From contig CALHUA010000026.1 in NCBI GenBank assembly GCA_938039915.1, positions 1 to 32,322 on the forward strand: a stretch of DNA of 32,322 nucleotides, read 5' to 3'. The position numbers were made by a program, and so were the translations under genes. The DNA is from an uncultured Anderseniella sp. (GTDB lineage: Bacteria; Pseudomonadota; Alphaproteobacteria; Rhizobiales; Aestuariivirgaceae). Below, piece by piece: positions 8,657-17,611 of this stretch. The notes under the pieces are model-generated. The model did not search any database and was not told the origin of the DNA. It saw nothing but the letters and a program-made list of their open reading frames with translations. How positions within the stretch are numbered: the first letter of the stretch is position 1; every line of letters starts with the position of its first letter.

Positions 8657-9310
8657 ATGGGGCGTTTGAAAATGAGTAGATTAAAGGGGTTGGCCCTGTG
8701 CCTGGCGGTGATGGCGACAGCACTTCCGGCACATGCCTATAACCAGCAGAAGACCGGAAATCTGACCGGGTCTTCGAACATTCATGCACCGGAGTTCGGT
8801 GTGACTTTGCCGCCGATTGGCTATGTGCAGTTCTGCGCCCGCTACAAGGCGGAATGCCGCAATGTCGGCACTGACAAGACCCAGGCCGAGTTGAACAACA
8901 AGACCTGGGCGCAGCTTGTAGAGGTCAACAGTTTCGTCAATGACAAGATCGCTCCGGCAACAGACATGGACCTTTACGGCATTGTCGAGCGCTGGGACTA
9001 TCCATCAATCGCAGGCGACTGCGAAGACTACGTTCTCATGAAGAAGCGCTACCTGGAAGGTCTCGGCTTTGCCCCTGAAGCACTGCTGATCACGGTTGTG
9101 CTCGATGAAAACGGTGATGGCCATGCTGTCTTGATGGTCCGTACCGATGGTGGTGATTTCGTTCTCGACAACCGCCGTCGCACGGTCCTGCGCTGGTCGG
9201 AAACCGGATACGAGTACCTCAAGCGCCAATCCCAGACCAATCCACGCATCTGGGTATCGATGAACACGCGCTATGCCAAGAACAAGGACACGATCGCAGG
9301 AGCAAACTGA
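8657..9310 (+). CDS. Bacterial transglutaminase-like cysteine peptidase (BTLCP / LapG-like), secreted
   Basis: Signal peptide (MSRLKGLALCLAVMATALPAHA); WDYPSIAGDCEDYVLMKKRYL (Cys), DENGDGHAVLMVRT (His), DFVLDNRRRTVLRW (Asp), RQSQTNPRIWVSM. Confidence 0.9.
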   Translation: MGRLKMSRLKGLALCLAVMATALPAHAYNQQKTGNLTGSSNIHAPEFGVTLPPIGYVQFCARYKAECRNVGTDKTQAELNNKTWAQLVEVNSFVNDKIAPATDMDLYGIVERWDYPSIAGDCEDYVLMKKRYLEGLGFAPEALLITVVLDENGDGHAVLMVRTDGGDFVLDNRRRTVLRWSETGYEYLKRQSQTNPRIWVSMNTRYAKNKDTIAGAN

Positions 9311-9431
9311 TCTGAAGCGGTAGCTTTTCCGTAAATGCAGGTCCGCCCGCAAGGCAAATGGCCTGAACAAAACGAACATACAGAACGGCCCGGTCGGCAT
9401 CCCCTCCCCATCCCCCACCAACCGGGTCCCA

Positions 9432-9474
9432 GGGGCCAGCATCATTCCCACCTGATGCTGGCCCCGCTTTTTTT
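9432..9474 (+). terminator. Intrinsic terminator after the BTLCP gene
   Basis: GGGGCCAGCATCA-ttcccacc-TGATGCTGGCCCC followed by GCTTTTTTT; 13-bp perfect stem plus T-tract. Confidence 0.92.
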
Positions 9475-9528
9475 GAGCGGTGTCATAGCAGGATAGCTGT
9501 CGGTTCAACTCGTGCGTATCGTGGGGTG

Positions 9529-10068
9529 TCAGTCTTCCACCAGCTTCAGCCCATTCTCGCCGGCATAGCGATGGACCTTGTCCACATAGGTCCGGGCTGC
9601 CGCGCGCAGCACGGCTTCGGCCTTGGCATCCAGTGACTTTACCACCCGCCCGGGTGCGCCCAGCACCATCGAATTGTCCTCAATGATTTTGCCTTCACCG
9701 ACCAGGGCATGAGCCCCGACAATGCAGTTGCGACCGATAACGGCACCGTTCATGACGGTTGCTCCCATGCCGATCAGTGAATTGTCATGAACCGTGCATC
9801 CATGCAGCATGGCGAGATGACCGACGGTGACACCCTGTCCCACCGTCAAGGGAAAGCCCGGATCAGTGTGCAGGACGCAATTGTCCTGGATGTTGCTTTC
9901 CTCGCCTATGTCTACCAGTTCGTTGTCGCCGCGAAGAACGGCGCCAAACCAGACACTTGCAAGCCGCCCCAGGCGCACTTTGCCTATGAGGGAAGCCGTG
10001 GGGGCCGCGTAATATGGATCAGACTTCGGAAATTGCGGCCGGTGGCCCTCAAACTCATAAATGCTCAT
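9529..10068 (-). CDS. Gamma-carbonic anhydrase family protein (left-handed beta-helix hexapeptide repeats)
   Basis: 179 aa; [74 protein letters not shown]...[11 protein letters not shown]; YrdA/PaaY-like. Confidence 0.93.
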   Translation of the reverse strand: MSIYEFEGHRPQFPKSDPYYAAPTASLIGKVRLGRLASVWFGAVLRGDNELVDIGEESNIQDNCVLHTDPGFPLTVGQGVTVGHLAMLHGCTVHDNSLIGMGATVMNGAVIGRNCIVGAHALVGEGKIIEDNSMVLGAPGRVVKSLDAKAEAVLRAAARTYVDKVHRYAGENGLKLVED

Positions 10069-10095
10069 GAAACGTGCGCGTACGCCCTTGCCTGG

Positions 10096-10419
10096 TTATG
10101 TCGTCAACAGAAAACCGAGACAGACAACTAGCACGATCCCGTTCATGAAACACCATACGCCGGACAGGATGAAACCTGCCAGCATGCCAGCCGCATACCG
10201 CCAGCCATCATCCATCATGCGCACGGCGCTGCCTGCGAGTATCAACGGCGCCGCCAACATGATTGCCATAACGCGCAGCGGCATCGAGATGGCTGGTCCG
10301 CCATCCAGCAGGCTGGCGAATGACGGTCTGGTGTATCCCAGCCACAGCCAGCCCGAATGCACCAGCCCTGCCCCGGTCAATCCAAAGGCCATGATTGTCA
10401 AAAAAGTGTCATATGTCAT
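10096..10419 (-). CDS. Small inner-membrane protein of unknown function
   Basis: MTYDTFLTIMAFGLTGAGLVHSGWLWLGYTRPSFASLLDGGPAISMPLRVMAIMLAAPLILAGSAVRMM...; 3-4 hydrophobic segments. Start chosen at the internal Met (10419); ORF open to 10452. Confidence 0.65.
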   Translation of the reverse strand: MTYDTFLTIMAFGLTGAGLVHSGWLWLGYTRPSFASLLDGGPAISMPLRVMAIMLAAPLILAGSAVRMMDDGWRYAAGMLAGFILSGVWCFMNGIVLVVCLGFLLTT

Positions 10420-10676
10420 CCTGGGACATTCCCAATTTGGTTCGCCACACATCGAAAACTACGGAAATCTGCCATTTTCCACAAAAACAACGGAAACCCG
10501 GGCAAGTCTCATCGTGCTTGCACAGAACGCTTGCAACGGGCATACCAATTGAGTGGGCCGGGGCCATGTCTTGCAAACCGGGAGCGCCGGTTTCACCAAC
10601 TGGAGATGTGCCCATAACCAGTGGAACGCGGTTTGATGCAGTCAAAACCGGCATGTTGCTCTGGCACTTTGAAAGC

Positions 10677-10724
10677 GATCAGTTTTATGGTTTTTGATTG
10701 CTTCAATCAAAAGCCATACTGATC
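10677..10724. promoter_or_regulatory. Long imperfect hairpin upstream of the 10747 gene
   Basis: GATCAGTtttATGGtTTTTGATTG-CTT-CAATCAAAAgCCATACTGATC; inner stem TTTTGATTG/CAATCAAAA is perfect and the outer GATCAGT/ACTGATC is also perfect. Confidence 0.5.
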
Positions 10725-10746
10725 TGGTCAATATCCGAAAGGTCCC

Positions 10747-11487
10747 ATGAGCCGGCACCGACACAGCGCGTACAGCCGCGGACCGCAGGAACGGTCAATC
10801 GGCGGGATGATGATTACATTCATCGGCCTGGTTATCGTGACCGGGGGTTTCATTATCGCATGGCTGTTTCTGGCAGACAGGGATCTTCTGTTTGCAACCC
10901 CGCAACAGGTCGCCAGCCCGGACGCGGCTCCTGTTCTGGCCCGCTATCGTTTCGACACCGCCGAACTGGTCGCACCGACCCGTCTCGTCACCAGGGTCAA
11001 CCGGCGTACGCTCGGCAATATCGTGAAACTCGATTTACTGCTGCCATGGCCGTACCAGCCGGGCAGCATTCCCCGGCTTCCGGAAACATCGCGCGAGTTC
11101 AATGACTGGATTATCCTGACCTTCGAAACCGCAACCAGGGATGAACTGACGCCCGTGGAACGCTATGGTGAAATTTACCCGGTTTATTTCGACGGAGAAC
11201 CCGAACAGGTTGACGGCAATCTGTTGCGCTACAAATTCAAGGGAACGTCGCCATACGCGGATCTGACATTGTTTGTGGCGACCGTGGAAGGCCGCCATAT
11301 CGTTCACCGCTGCGACCGCAAGCCATCTGTCCTGGGCCCGATCCTGTGTGAACGCACCTTGTCGCTGGCCAACAATATGAAGCTCAGGGTCCGGTTTTCA
11401 CGCAGCCATCTGGAAAACTGGGCGCAGATAGAGCGCAATGTTCGTCTTGCGCTGGCAAACATGTTCAGAACAATTCAGCCGGGCTAG
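10747..11487 (+). CDS. Hypothetical membrane-anchored protein
   Basis: 246 aa; one N-terminal TM helix (MMITFIGLVIVTGGFIIAWLFLA) and a large soluble domain; no family recognised. ATG start and full-length open frame. Confidence 0.75.
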   Translation: MSRHRHSAYSRGPQERSIGGMMITFIGLVIVTGGFIIAWLFLADRDLLFATPQQVASPDAAPVLARYRFDTAELVAPTRLVTRVNRRTLGNIVKLDLLLPWPYQPGSIPRLPETSREFNDWIILTFETATRDELTPVERYGEIYPVYFDGEPEQVDGNLLRYKFKGTSPYADLTLFVATVEGRHIVHRCDRKPSVLGPILCERTLSLANNMKLRVRFSRSHLENWAQIERNVRLALANMFRTIQPG

Positions 11488-11496
11488 AAAACTGCC

Positions 11497-11709
11497 CTAC
11501 TGCAGATCAAAGTCCAGAATCGCCATCTGGAAATTGTACGACAGATCATCAGGATCTTCATCATCGCGGTAAACAACACCTATGAATTCGTCACCGATGT
11601 AGACTTCGCCGGAATCGTCCTTCTGCGGCCGCTTGCGCACCTGCACTGAAGCGTTATCAAAGGTTTTCTGCAGGAATCGCGTCAGCTTTGAAATTTCGTC
11701 AGGTGTCAT
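11497..11709 (-). CDS. DUF3126-like small protein
   Basis: MTPDEISKLTRFLQKTFDNASVQVRKRPQKDDSGEVYIGDEFIGVVYRDDEDPDDLSYNFQMAILDFDLQ; matches recollection of the DUF3126 family, often found next to cysE in Rhizobiales. Confidence 0.8.
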   Translation of the reverse strand: MTPDEISKLTRFLQKTFDNASVQVRKRPQKDDSGEVYIGDEFIGVVYRDDEDPDDLSYNFQMAILDFDLQ

Positions 11710-11894
11710 GTTGGCCTCTTCAAACGTCATACAAAATGGTCACACGGCGCGCGCAGCAAAACGAAAACGCTGCCCGCAAGCGATGTCACGGTTTAACCGT
11801 GTTCACACCTTCGGAACAACCCCCAACGTGGAAATCGGAGCTTTTTACAACCGTACCCGCCCTGAAGCACTCGGGAAACGATCCGGTTAATGAT

Positions 11895-12728
11895 TTATGC
11901 CGATTTGTCAGTCTCGGAAACCGTGATGCTGTGGTCCATACGACGTGCAGGCTCATCGCACCCCGCATAACCGACCACCTTCGCCGGCACACCGGCAACG
12001 GTACGATTTGGCGGCACGTCATGTAACACGACAGAGCCTGCCGCAACGCGCGAGCAGTGCCCGATCTCGATATTCCCCAATATCGAGGCGCCCGCCCCGA
12101 TCAGGCAGCCGTGCCGCACTTTGGGGTGCCGGTCACCGTCGGCCTTGCCGGTGCCGCCGAGGGTCACCGAATGCAGCATCGAGACATTGTCTTCAACCAC
12201 GGCGGTTGCACCGATGACGATGGAGTGGGCGTGGTCGATCATGATGCCGCGCCCGATCTGTGAAGTGGGATGAAGATCAGTACCGAAGATCATCGAGGAC
12301 CGGCTTTGCAGGTAGTACGCGAAATCCTTGCGCCCCATCTTGAACAGCCTGTGCGCCATGCGATAGGTCTGCAAAGCCTGAAAACCCTTGAAGTACAATA
12401 AAGGCTCGATATAGCGATCACAGGCCGGATCCCGGTCGAATACCGCCAACAGGTCGGCACGCGCTGCAGCCCCAATCTCCGGGTCGGCATCAAGAGCATC
12501 TTCAAAACCCTGCACGATCAGCTCAGCGCCGATATCCGCATTGCCAAGGCGCTGCGCCAGGCGGTGACACAATGCTTCTTCGAAACTTGACGGGTTCAGA
12601 ACCGACGTAAACAAGAAGCCACCAAGACTTGTATCGGCCCGTGTTGCGGCTTCGGCTTCTTCGCGGATGCGGGTCCATACCGGATCAACTGTGGTCAGTT
12701 TCGCAGCTGTGGTTTTCAAGTTTGACAT
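11895..12728 (-). CDS. cysE: Serine O-acetyltransferase
   Basis: 277 aa; DPVWTRIREEAEAATRADTSLGGFLFTSVLNPSSFEEALCHRLAQRL...HPTSQIGRGIMIDHAHSIVIGATAVVEDNVSMLHSVTLGGTGK...DRHPKVRHGCLIGAGASILGNIEIG. Confidence 0.97.
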   Translation of the reverse strand: MSNLKTTAAKLTTVDPVWTRIREEAEAATRADTSLGGFLFTSVLNPSSFEEALCHRLAQRLGNADIGAELIVQGFEDALDADPEIGAAARADLLAVFDRDPACDRYIEPLLYFKGFQALQTYRMAHRLFKMGRKDFAYYLQSRSSMIFGTDLHPTSQIGRGIMIDHAHSIVIGATAVVEDNVSMLHSVTLGGTGKADGDRHPKVRHGCLIGAGASILGNIEIGHCSRVAAGSVVLHDVPPNRTVAGVPAKVVGYAGCDEPARRMDHSITVSETDKSA

Positions 12729-12807
12729 TTTTCAAGCCTCCGGCTTCACCGTGTGCAGGCATTATAGCCGATCCGGTGTTGATGCCATTATTTAGTACGC
12801 AAACGTG

Positions 12808-13689
12808 TCAACGCCAAGTCAGGTCAGCAAAAAAAGTAAGTAAAGCATCCGTGAAGACGTCGTTGCGATCACCGGCAACCATATGGCGCGCGCCGGCAAT
12901 ATCGGCAAACTTTGCGTGCGGAACGGCGTCAACAAAGGCATCGACCTCATCTTCACCGACCAGCTCGCTTTCGCGACCGCGCACCAGTAAAACCGGCATT
13001 TTCAGACGCTTTGCGGCTTGAAAGCCTTGTGCTTCGACCTCTTTGGCATGGTGGTCGGCATCTGCCCGCGACGAAATGAACTTCGGGTCCCAATGCCAGC
13101 GCAACCGGCCGTCCGCACCCTGCCTGAGGTTTTTCGAGAGGCCGGACAGATCAGTTGGTCGTGGGCGGTGCGGAAGATAGGCCGATATAGCGTCCGCAGC
13201 CTCTTCAACAGTGGCAAATCCCTCTTCGGAGTGCTCCGACATGAAACCAATGATGCGGCGAACCCCGTCGACTTTCATCTTCGGCGTAATATCCACCAGC
13301 ACAAGAGCTGCAATCGTGGCCTCACCGGCCTCAGCCCCAGCCGCAAACAACCCGGCCAGCCCTCCGAGAGACGCCCCGACAACTGCCGGTTTGAACCCGG
13401 TTCGATCCCTGACCTGGGTCGCCACACACCCCATGTCACCGGCAAATGAATTAAAGTCATAGGTAGAGCTTTCAACCCAGTCACTGTCACCATGCCCGCG
13501 CTGGTCCATGGTCACAGCAGTAATGCCCCGGGCCGCCAACGCGCGCGCGGTTCCACCCCACGAGTGCCGGGTCTGACCGCCACCGTGAGCCAGAAGCACC
13601 AGACCGCGCGGAGTATCCGCGCCATACAGGTCCGCCACCAGCCGGTTACCTTCGGAGCCGGTGAACTCAATCCGCTCGTTTGATGTCAT
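12808..13689 (-). CDS. Alpha/beta hydrolase
   Basis: 293 aa; GLVLLAHGGGQTRHSWGGTARALAARGITAVTMDQRGHGDSDW...VVGASLGGLAGLFA (nucleophile elbow GxSxG) and a C-terminal His (GARHMVAGD). Confidence 0.9.
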   Translation of the reverse strand: MTSNERIEFTGSEGNRLVADLYGADTPRGLVLLAHGGGQTRHSWGGTARALAARGITAVTMDQRGHGDSDWVESSTYDFNSFAGDMGCVATQVRDRTGFKPAVVGASLGGLAGLFAAGAEAGEATIAALVLVDITPKMKVDGVRRIIGFMSEHSEEGFATVEEAADAISAYLPHRPRPTDLSGLSKNLRQGADGRLRWHWDPKFISSRADADHHAKEVEAQGFQAAKRLKMPVLLVRGRESELVGEDEVDAFVDAVPHAKFADIAGARHMVAGDRNDVFTDALLTFFADLTWR

Positions 13690-14426
13690 GGCCGCCTGTC
13701 CAGAAAATCCAGTACCGATAACTTGTACGTCTTGTCCCCTACCGCTTTCATGTGATCCTTGCCGGCCAGCACAATTCCCTCGGCAAACGGAATCGCCTCC
13801 ACCAGTGTGTTGACGGAGCCGGCAAGCTCGTCTTCATCACCGGCCACAACAAGGGTTGGCACCCTGATTTGCGCCAGTTCGTCCTCACTGATCAGGCTTC
13901 TTTGCGATGCCATGCAGGCAGCAAGAGCCTCAAGATCCGAACCCGTCTGCTCTGCAAATGCCCTGAATGCCCTACCCTGTACGCCGCGCGCCTCCGCCAG
14001 CGACGTTGCCTGAAGTGCGGCCACAATTTCCTCGGCTCCGATCACACCGCTGATCATGTTGCCGGCCAGACCGCCCAGCACCAGGGATCGCACCTGTTCG
14101 CCGTTGTGAACGCCCAGCAAGGCAGACAGGCGCGCGCCCATGGAATAACCCATCACATCCACTTTCTCGTGGCCGAGGTGCGCAATCAATCGGCTTGAAT
14201 CGCGGGCCATTTCGAGCGACGTGTAGCGTACCGGGTCATGCGGTTTGTCGCTGTCGCCATGCCCGCGATTGTCAATTGCAATGACCTGCCGGCCGGCTTT
14301 GGCCAGAAGATCGATCCAGCCGGTGGACCCCCAGTTGATCCGCACATTGGAGGCAAATCCGTGGATCAGCAGTATCGGCTCACCTTCCCCGTGCACCTCA
14401 TAGGAAATATTGACGTTATCCGACAT
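13686..14426 (-). CDS. Alpha/beta hydrolase
   Basis: From ATG 14426 MSDNVNISYEVHGEGEPILLIHGFASNVRINWGSTGWIDLLAKAGRQVIAIDNRGHGDSDKPHD...VMGYSMGARLSALL; its stop overlaps the start of the 13689 gene by 4 bp. Confidence 0.9.
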   Translation of the reverse strand: MSDNVNISYEVHGEGEPILLIHGFASNVRINWGSTGWIDLLAKAGRQVIAIDNRGHGDSDKPHDPVRYTSLEMARDSSRLIAHLGHEKVDVMGYSMGARLSALLGVHNGEQVRSLVLGGLAGNMISGVIGAEEIVAALQATSLAEARGVQGRAFRAFAEQTGSDLEALAACMASQRSLISEDELAQIRVPTLVVAGDEDELAGSVNTLVEAIPFAEGIVLAGKDHMKAVGDKTYKLSVLDFLDRRP

Positions 14427-14580
14427 GAAACTTGGCAAAGACTTCTGGCTCCGATTGGCGTTACGGGCTTGGCCCAGCACACCAAGTTATGCTATCGCCG
14501 CAATAACGGCTATAACCAAACGCAGTTCCATCAACACAAGAAATTCCGTGAACCGCATAAAACTTGAGGCAGGCAGAGAC

Positions 14581-14817
14581 ATGGCGAGTACCGGCACCCC
14601 GAAATTTCACAATGACATGGGCGTTTCCGTAATCGAGATCGGCGTACACGAATTTCAGTGCACCGGTGCCAGTGCCCCGTTCGATCATCCGCATGTGTTT
14701 CTGGACATGGGCGCAGACGACGAGATTGTCTGCCCGTATTGCTCGACCCTGTTTCGTCATTCAAGTGCGCTGAAAGCAGGTGAAGCCATGCCGCCGGAAG
14801 CCGTTTTTCGCGACTGA
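14581..14817 (+). CDS. Zinc-finger domain protein (NDUFS6/complex I accessory-like)
   Basis: MASTGTPKFHNDMGVSVIEIGVHEFQCTGASAPFDHPHVFLDMGADDEIVCPYCSTLFRHSS; C..H..CPYC zinc-binding pattern. Confidence 0.85.
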   Translation: MASTGTPKFHNDMGVSVIEIGVHEFQCTGASAPFDHPHVFLDMGADDEIVCPYCSTLFRHSSALKAGEAMPPEAVFRD

Positions 14818-15151
14818 GCAGCGTCGTTTCCGCGCGCTGCGAAGCCTGGTGCGCATGTACACGACAGGTTTTGCGCCGGAAGGCGGTCGCAACCTGATTT
14901 CAACAATTGGGATTGCGGGCAACTGAAAAGGCAACGGCGGCGTTGGCCCCTCAACCAACACCGCCGTCATGCGTACTTCGCTTCTTTCGTCAGCGGGACT
15001 GCCCTTACCCCTCAGAAAGGACGATCAGCTCAGCGAAGTCGTCTCGAACATTTTTCAATGCTGGACTGAACGCTGAAGTCAGTGTCTCATTACGGCCCGA
15101 AGAATACAATTTGAATTGAATTTTACAGTGAATGGTAAGTTAACATTGACC

Positions 15152-15637
15152 ATGTCGACAGCGCCGCAAATCCGGGACTACGACGATGACGATGAGGCGC
15201 AGCTGATCCGGTTGACACGGGAACTGCAAAGCCATGAAACGTCTTACTATGACCGCATGATCCCGCCGGACGAGATTGCGGGCTGGTATGTTGAGGGCAT
15301 CAAGGCAGATTGCCGGGACTGCGCCGGGCGTATCCGGCTCGCATGGCTGGCTGACGAACCTCTCGGGTATTGTGTCATCCTGACCAAAGTTCCCAATGAA
15401 GAAGTCGACGAACAGGCTTTTGACTATGCCTATGTAAGCGAGATTGTTGTCGCAAAATCGGCCCGCGGCCAGGGCGTCGGTACAGAATTGCTGCGCGATG
15501 CGGAAAATCTGGCGCGCGCGGCCAATGCAAAATGGCTTCGCATCAACGTGCTGGCGAAGAACACGCTGGCACGTGATGTCTATGACCGCTTTGGATTTGA
15601 GGAACACCTGGTTACCATGGAGAAACCGCTCAAATGA
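15152..15637 (+). CDS. GNAT family N-acetyltransferase
   Basis: MSTAPQIRDYDDDDEAQLIRLTRELQSHE...VSEIVVAKSARGQGVGTELLRDAENLARAANAKWLRINVLAKNTLARDVYDRFGFEEH; acetyl-CoA motif RGQGVG. Confidence 0.9.
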   Translation: MSTAPQIRDYDDDDEAQLIRLTRELQSHETSYYDRMIPPDEIAGWYVEGIKADCRDCAGRIRLAWLADEPLGYCVILTKVPNEEVDEQAFDYAYVSEIVVAKSARGQGVGTELLRDAENLARAANAKWLRINVLAKNTLARDVYDRFGFEEHLVTMEKPLK

Positions 15638-16392
15638 GAATGAAGAACAAGACAGTGATCGTTACCGGTGGCGCCTCCGGTTTCGGTGAGGGCATGATCC
15701 GCCGGTTTGCCGAGGAAGGCGCCAATACCGTTATCGCCGATATCAATGATAATGCCGGCGAGGCCCTGGCCAGAGAGATTTCGGGCAAGGGCACGCCGTG
15801 CGTCTATACCCACTGTGATGTCACCGACAGCGGTTACTTCCAGAACCTGGTCACCTCGACAGTTGACCAGTTCAGCACCATTGACGTGATGATCAACAAT
15901 GCCGGCATGCCGCAGACCAACCAGCCTATGCTGGATGTGGATGAAGACACCTTCCAGCGCATCTTCGATGTCAATGTGAAATCCATATTCCTGGCGACAA
16001 GAGCGGTTGTACCGGTCATGCGCGAACAGGGCTCAGGCTCGATCATCAACACCGCGTCAACCGCAGCCCTGCGCCCGCGTCCGGGGCTTGTCTGGTACAA
16101 TGCATCCAAGGGTGCCGTGACCACCATGACCAAGGCCATGGCCGTTGAACTGGCGCCCGATCAGATCCGCGTCAACGCACTGTGTCCCGTCGCCGGTGAA
16201 ACACCGATGCTGGGCGCGTTCATGGGTGGCGAAATCACCAATGAAATGCGCTCCGCCTTTGTTTCAACGGTCCCCATGGGCAGGCTGTCCACCCCGCTGG
16301 ACATGGCCAACGCAGCTCTGTTTTTCGCCTCCGATGAAAGCACCTTCATCACCGGTGTCTGCATGGAAGTCGACGGCGGGCGTTGTATTTAG
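15634..16392 (+). CDS. SDR family oxidoreductase
   Basis: 252 aa; TGGASGFGEGM (TGxxxGxG), NNAG, Ser...YNASK catalytic motif, C-terminal ITGVCMEVDGG. Confidence 0.95.
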   Translation: MRMKNKTVIVTGGASGFGEGMIRRFAEEGANTVIADINDNAGEALAREISGKGTPCVYTHCDVTDSGYFQNLVTSTVDQFSTIDVMINNAGMPQTNQPMLDVDEDTFQRIFDVNVKSIFLATRAVVPVMREQGSGSIINTASTAALRPRPGLVWYNASKGAVTTMTKAMAVELAPDQIRVNALCPVAGETPMLGAFMGGEITNEMRSAFVSTVPMGRLSTPLDMANAALFFASDESTFITGVCMEVDGGRCI

Positions 16393-16394
16393 CT

Positions 16395-17609
16395 GTGGCA
16401 AAACCTCAACGTATCAGTCTCAAATCAGCCCGCCGCCTTGCACTGACGGCGCAAGGCTTCTCTGGCGCCCCTCCGGCACCTGGCAAGACCACGCGCTGGC
16501 AGGCTCTGTCGAAGGTCATCGACAATCTCAACCTGTTGCAGATCGACAGTGTGAACGTGTTGTCGCGCTCACATTACCTGCCCGTGTTTTCGCGGTTGGG
16601 CAGTTACGACAAGACCGTGCTGGACAAGCACACGCTGGCGGCAAAGAACCGGCGCTGCTTTGAATACTGGGCGCATGAGGCATCCATACTGCCACATCGC
16701 TACCAGCCATTGCTGCGCTGGCGCATGGATGATGCACGCAACGGCACCGGCATCTACAAGGGACTGGTGGAGTTTGCGCGCAACAAGCAGCAGGTTATTG
16801 CAGACACGCTTGAAAAGGTTCGTGCCGAAGGCCCGTTGCGCCCGCGCGATTTTGGCCAGCCGGCGGTTCGCTCAGGCGAATGGTGGGGCTGGAACGAAAA
16901 CAAGACTGCACTGGAATATCTGTTCTGGACCGGCGATGTGACCACCGCCAGCCGCGACGGTTTCGAACGGTTGTATGATGTGCCGGAACGGGTGTTGCCT
17001 GATGACATACACACCGCCGTTTCGCCCGCACGGGCGGACGCCATCCGTGAACTGGCCAGGCACTCCGCCCGCGCACTGGGCATTTCGACCGAGACCGACA
17101 TCAGGGACTATTTTCGCCTGCCCGTGGCCGATGCCCGCCGCGCGGTTGCAGAACTTGTGGAAAGCGGCGAACTGCACATGGTCGAGGTCAAGGGCTGGAC
17201 CAAGCCGGGTTATGTCTGGCATGCAGCAAAGTCCTCCCGCTCGTTTGAGCGCGCAACCGTGCTGTCGCCGTTTGATCCATTGGTCTGGAACCGGGACCGC
17301 GCGGAACGATTGTTCGACTTTCGCTATCGCATAGAAATCTATACGCCCGCCCCGAAACGCCAGTTCGGCTATTACGTGCTGCCGTTTCTGATCGGCGAGC
17401 AATTGTCAGGCAGGCTGTGCATGAAGGCAGACCGGCAGGCAGGCACCTTGCGCATCAATGCAGCCTGGCATGAAGACGGCGTGGATGCCGGCAGCGCATC
17501 CGAAGCTATTGCGCCTGCCCTTCACGACATGAGCCGGTGGCTTGATCTTGAGCGCGTCGAGATTGCCGGCCAGGGTAATATGGCGACGGCACTCAAGGCC
17601 GCCGTCTGA
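16395..17609 (+). CDS. Winged-helix DNA-binding protein, YcaQ-like (crosslink repair DNA glycosylase family)
   Basis: ORF 16383-17609; MAKPQRISLKSARRLALTAQGF...LNLLQIDSVNVLSRSHYLPVFSRLGSYD...CFEYWAHEASILPHRYQPLLRWRM...PFDPLVWNRDRAERLFDFRYRIEIYTPAPKRQFGYYVLPFLIG matches the YcaQ/AlkZ-type family. Confidence 0.9.
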   Translation: MAKPQRISLKSARRLALTAQGFSGAPPAPGKTTRWQALSKVIDNLNLLQIDSVNVLSRSHYLPVFSRLGSYDKTVLDKHTLAAKNRRCFEYWAHEASILPHRYQPLLRWRMDDARNGTGIYKGLVEFARNKQQVIADTLEKVRAEGPLRPRDFGQPAVRSGEWWGWNENKTALEYLFWTGDVTTASRDGFERLYDVPERVLPDDIHTAVSPARADAIRELARHSARALGISTETDIRDYFRLPVADARRAVAELVESGELHMVEVKGWTKPGYVWHAAKSSRSFERATVLSPFDPLVWNRDRAERLFDFRYRIEIYTPAPKRQFGYYVLPFLIGEQLSGRLCMKADRQAGTLRINAAWHEDGVDAGSASEAIAPALHDMSRWLDLERVEIAGQGNMATALKAAV

Positions 17610-17611
17610 AA

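Noticed and set aside
10395-10697. 100-aa plus ORF (MSKKCHMSSWDIPNL...) in the gap before the 10747 gene
   Set aside because: Overlaps the start of the small membrane protein on the other strand, no recognisable motif and no clear RBS. A coding gene cannot be supported.
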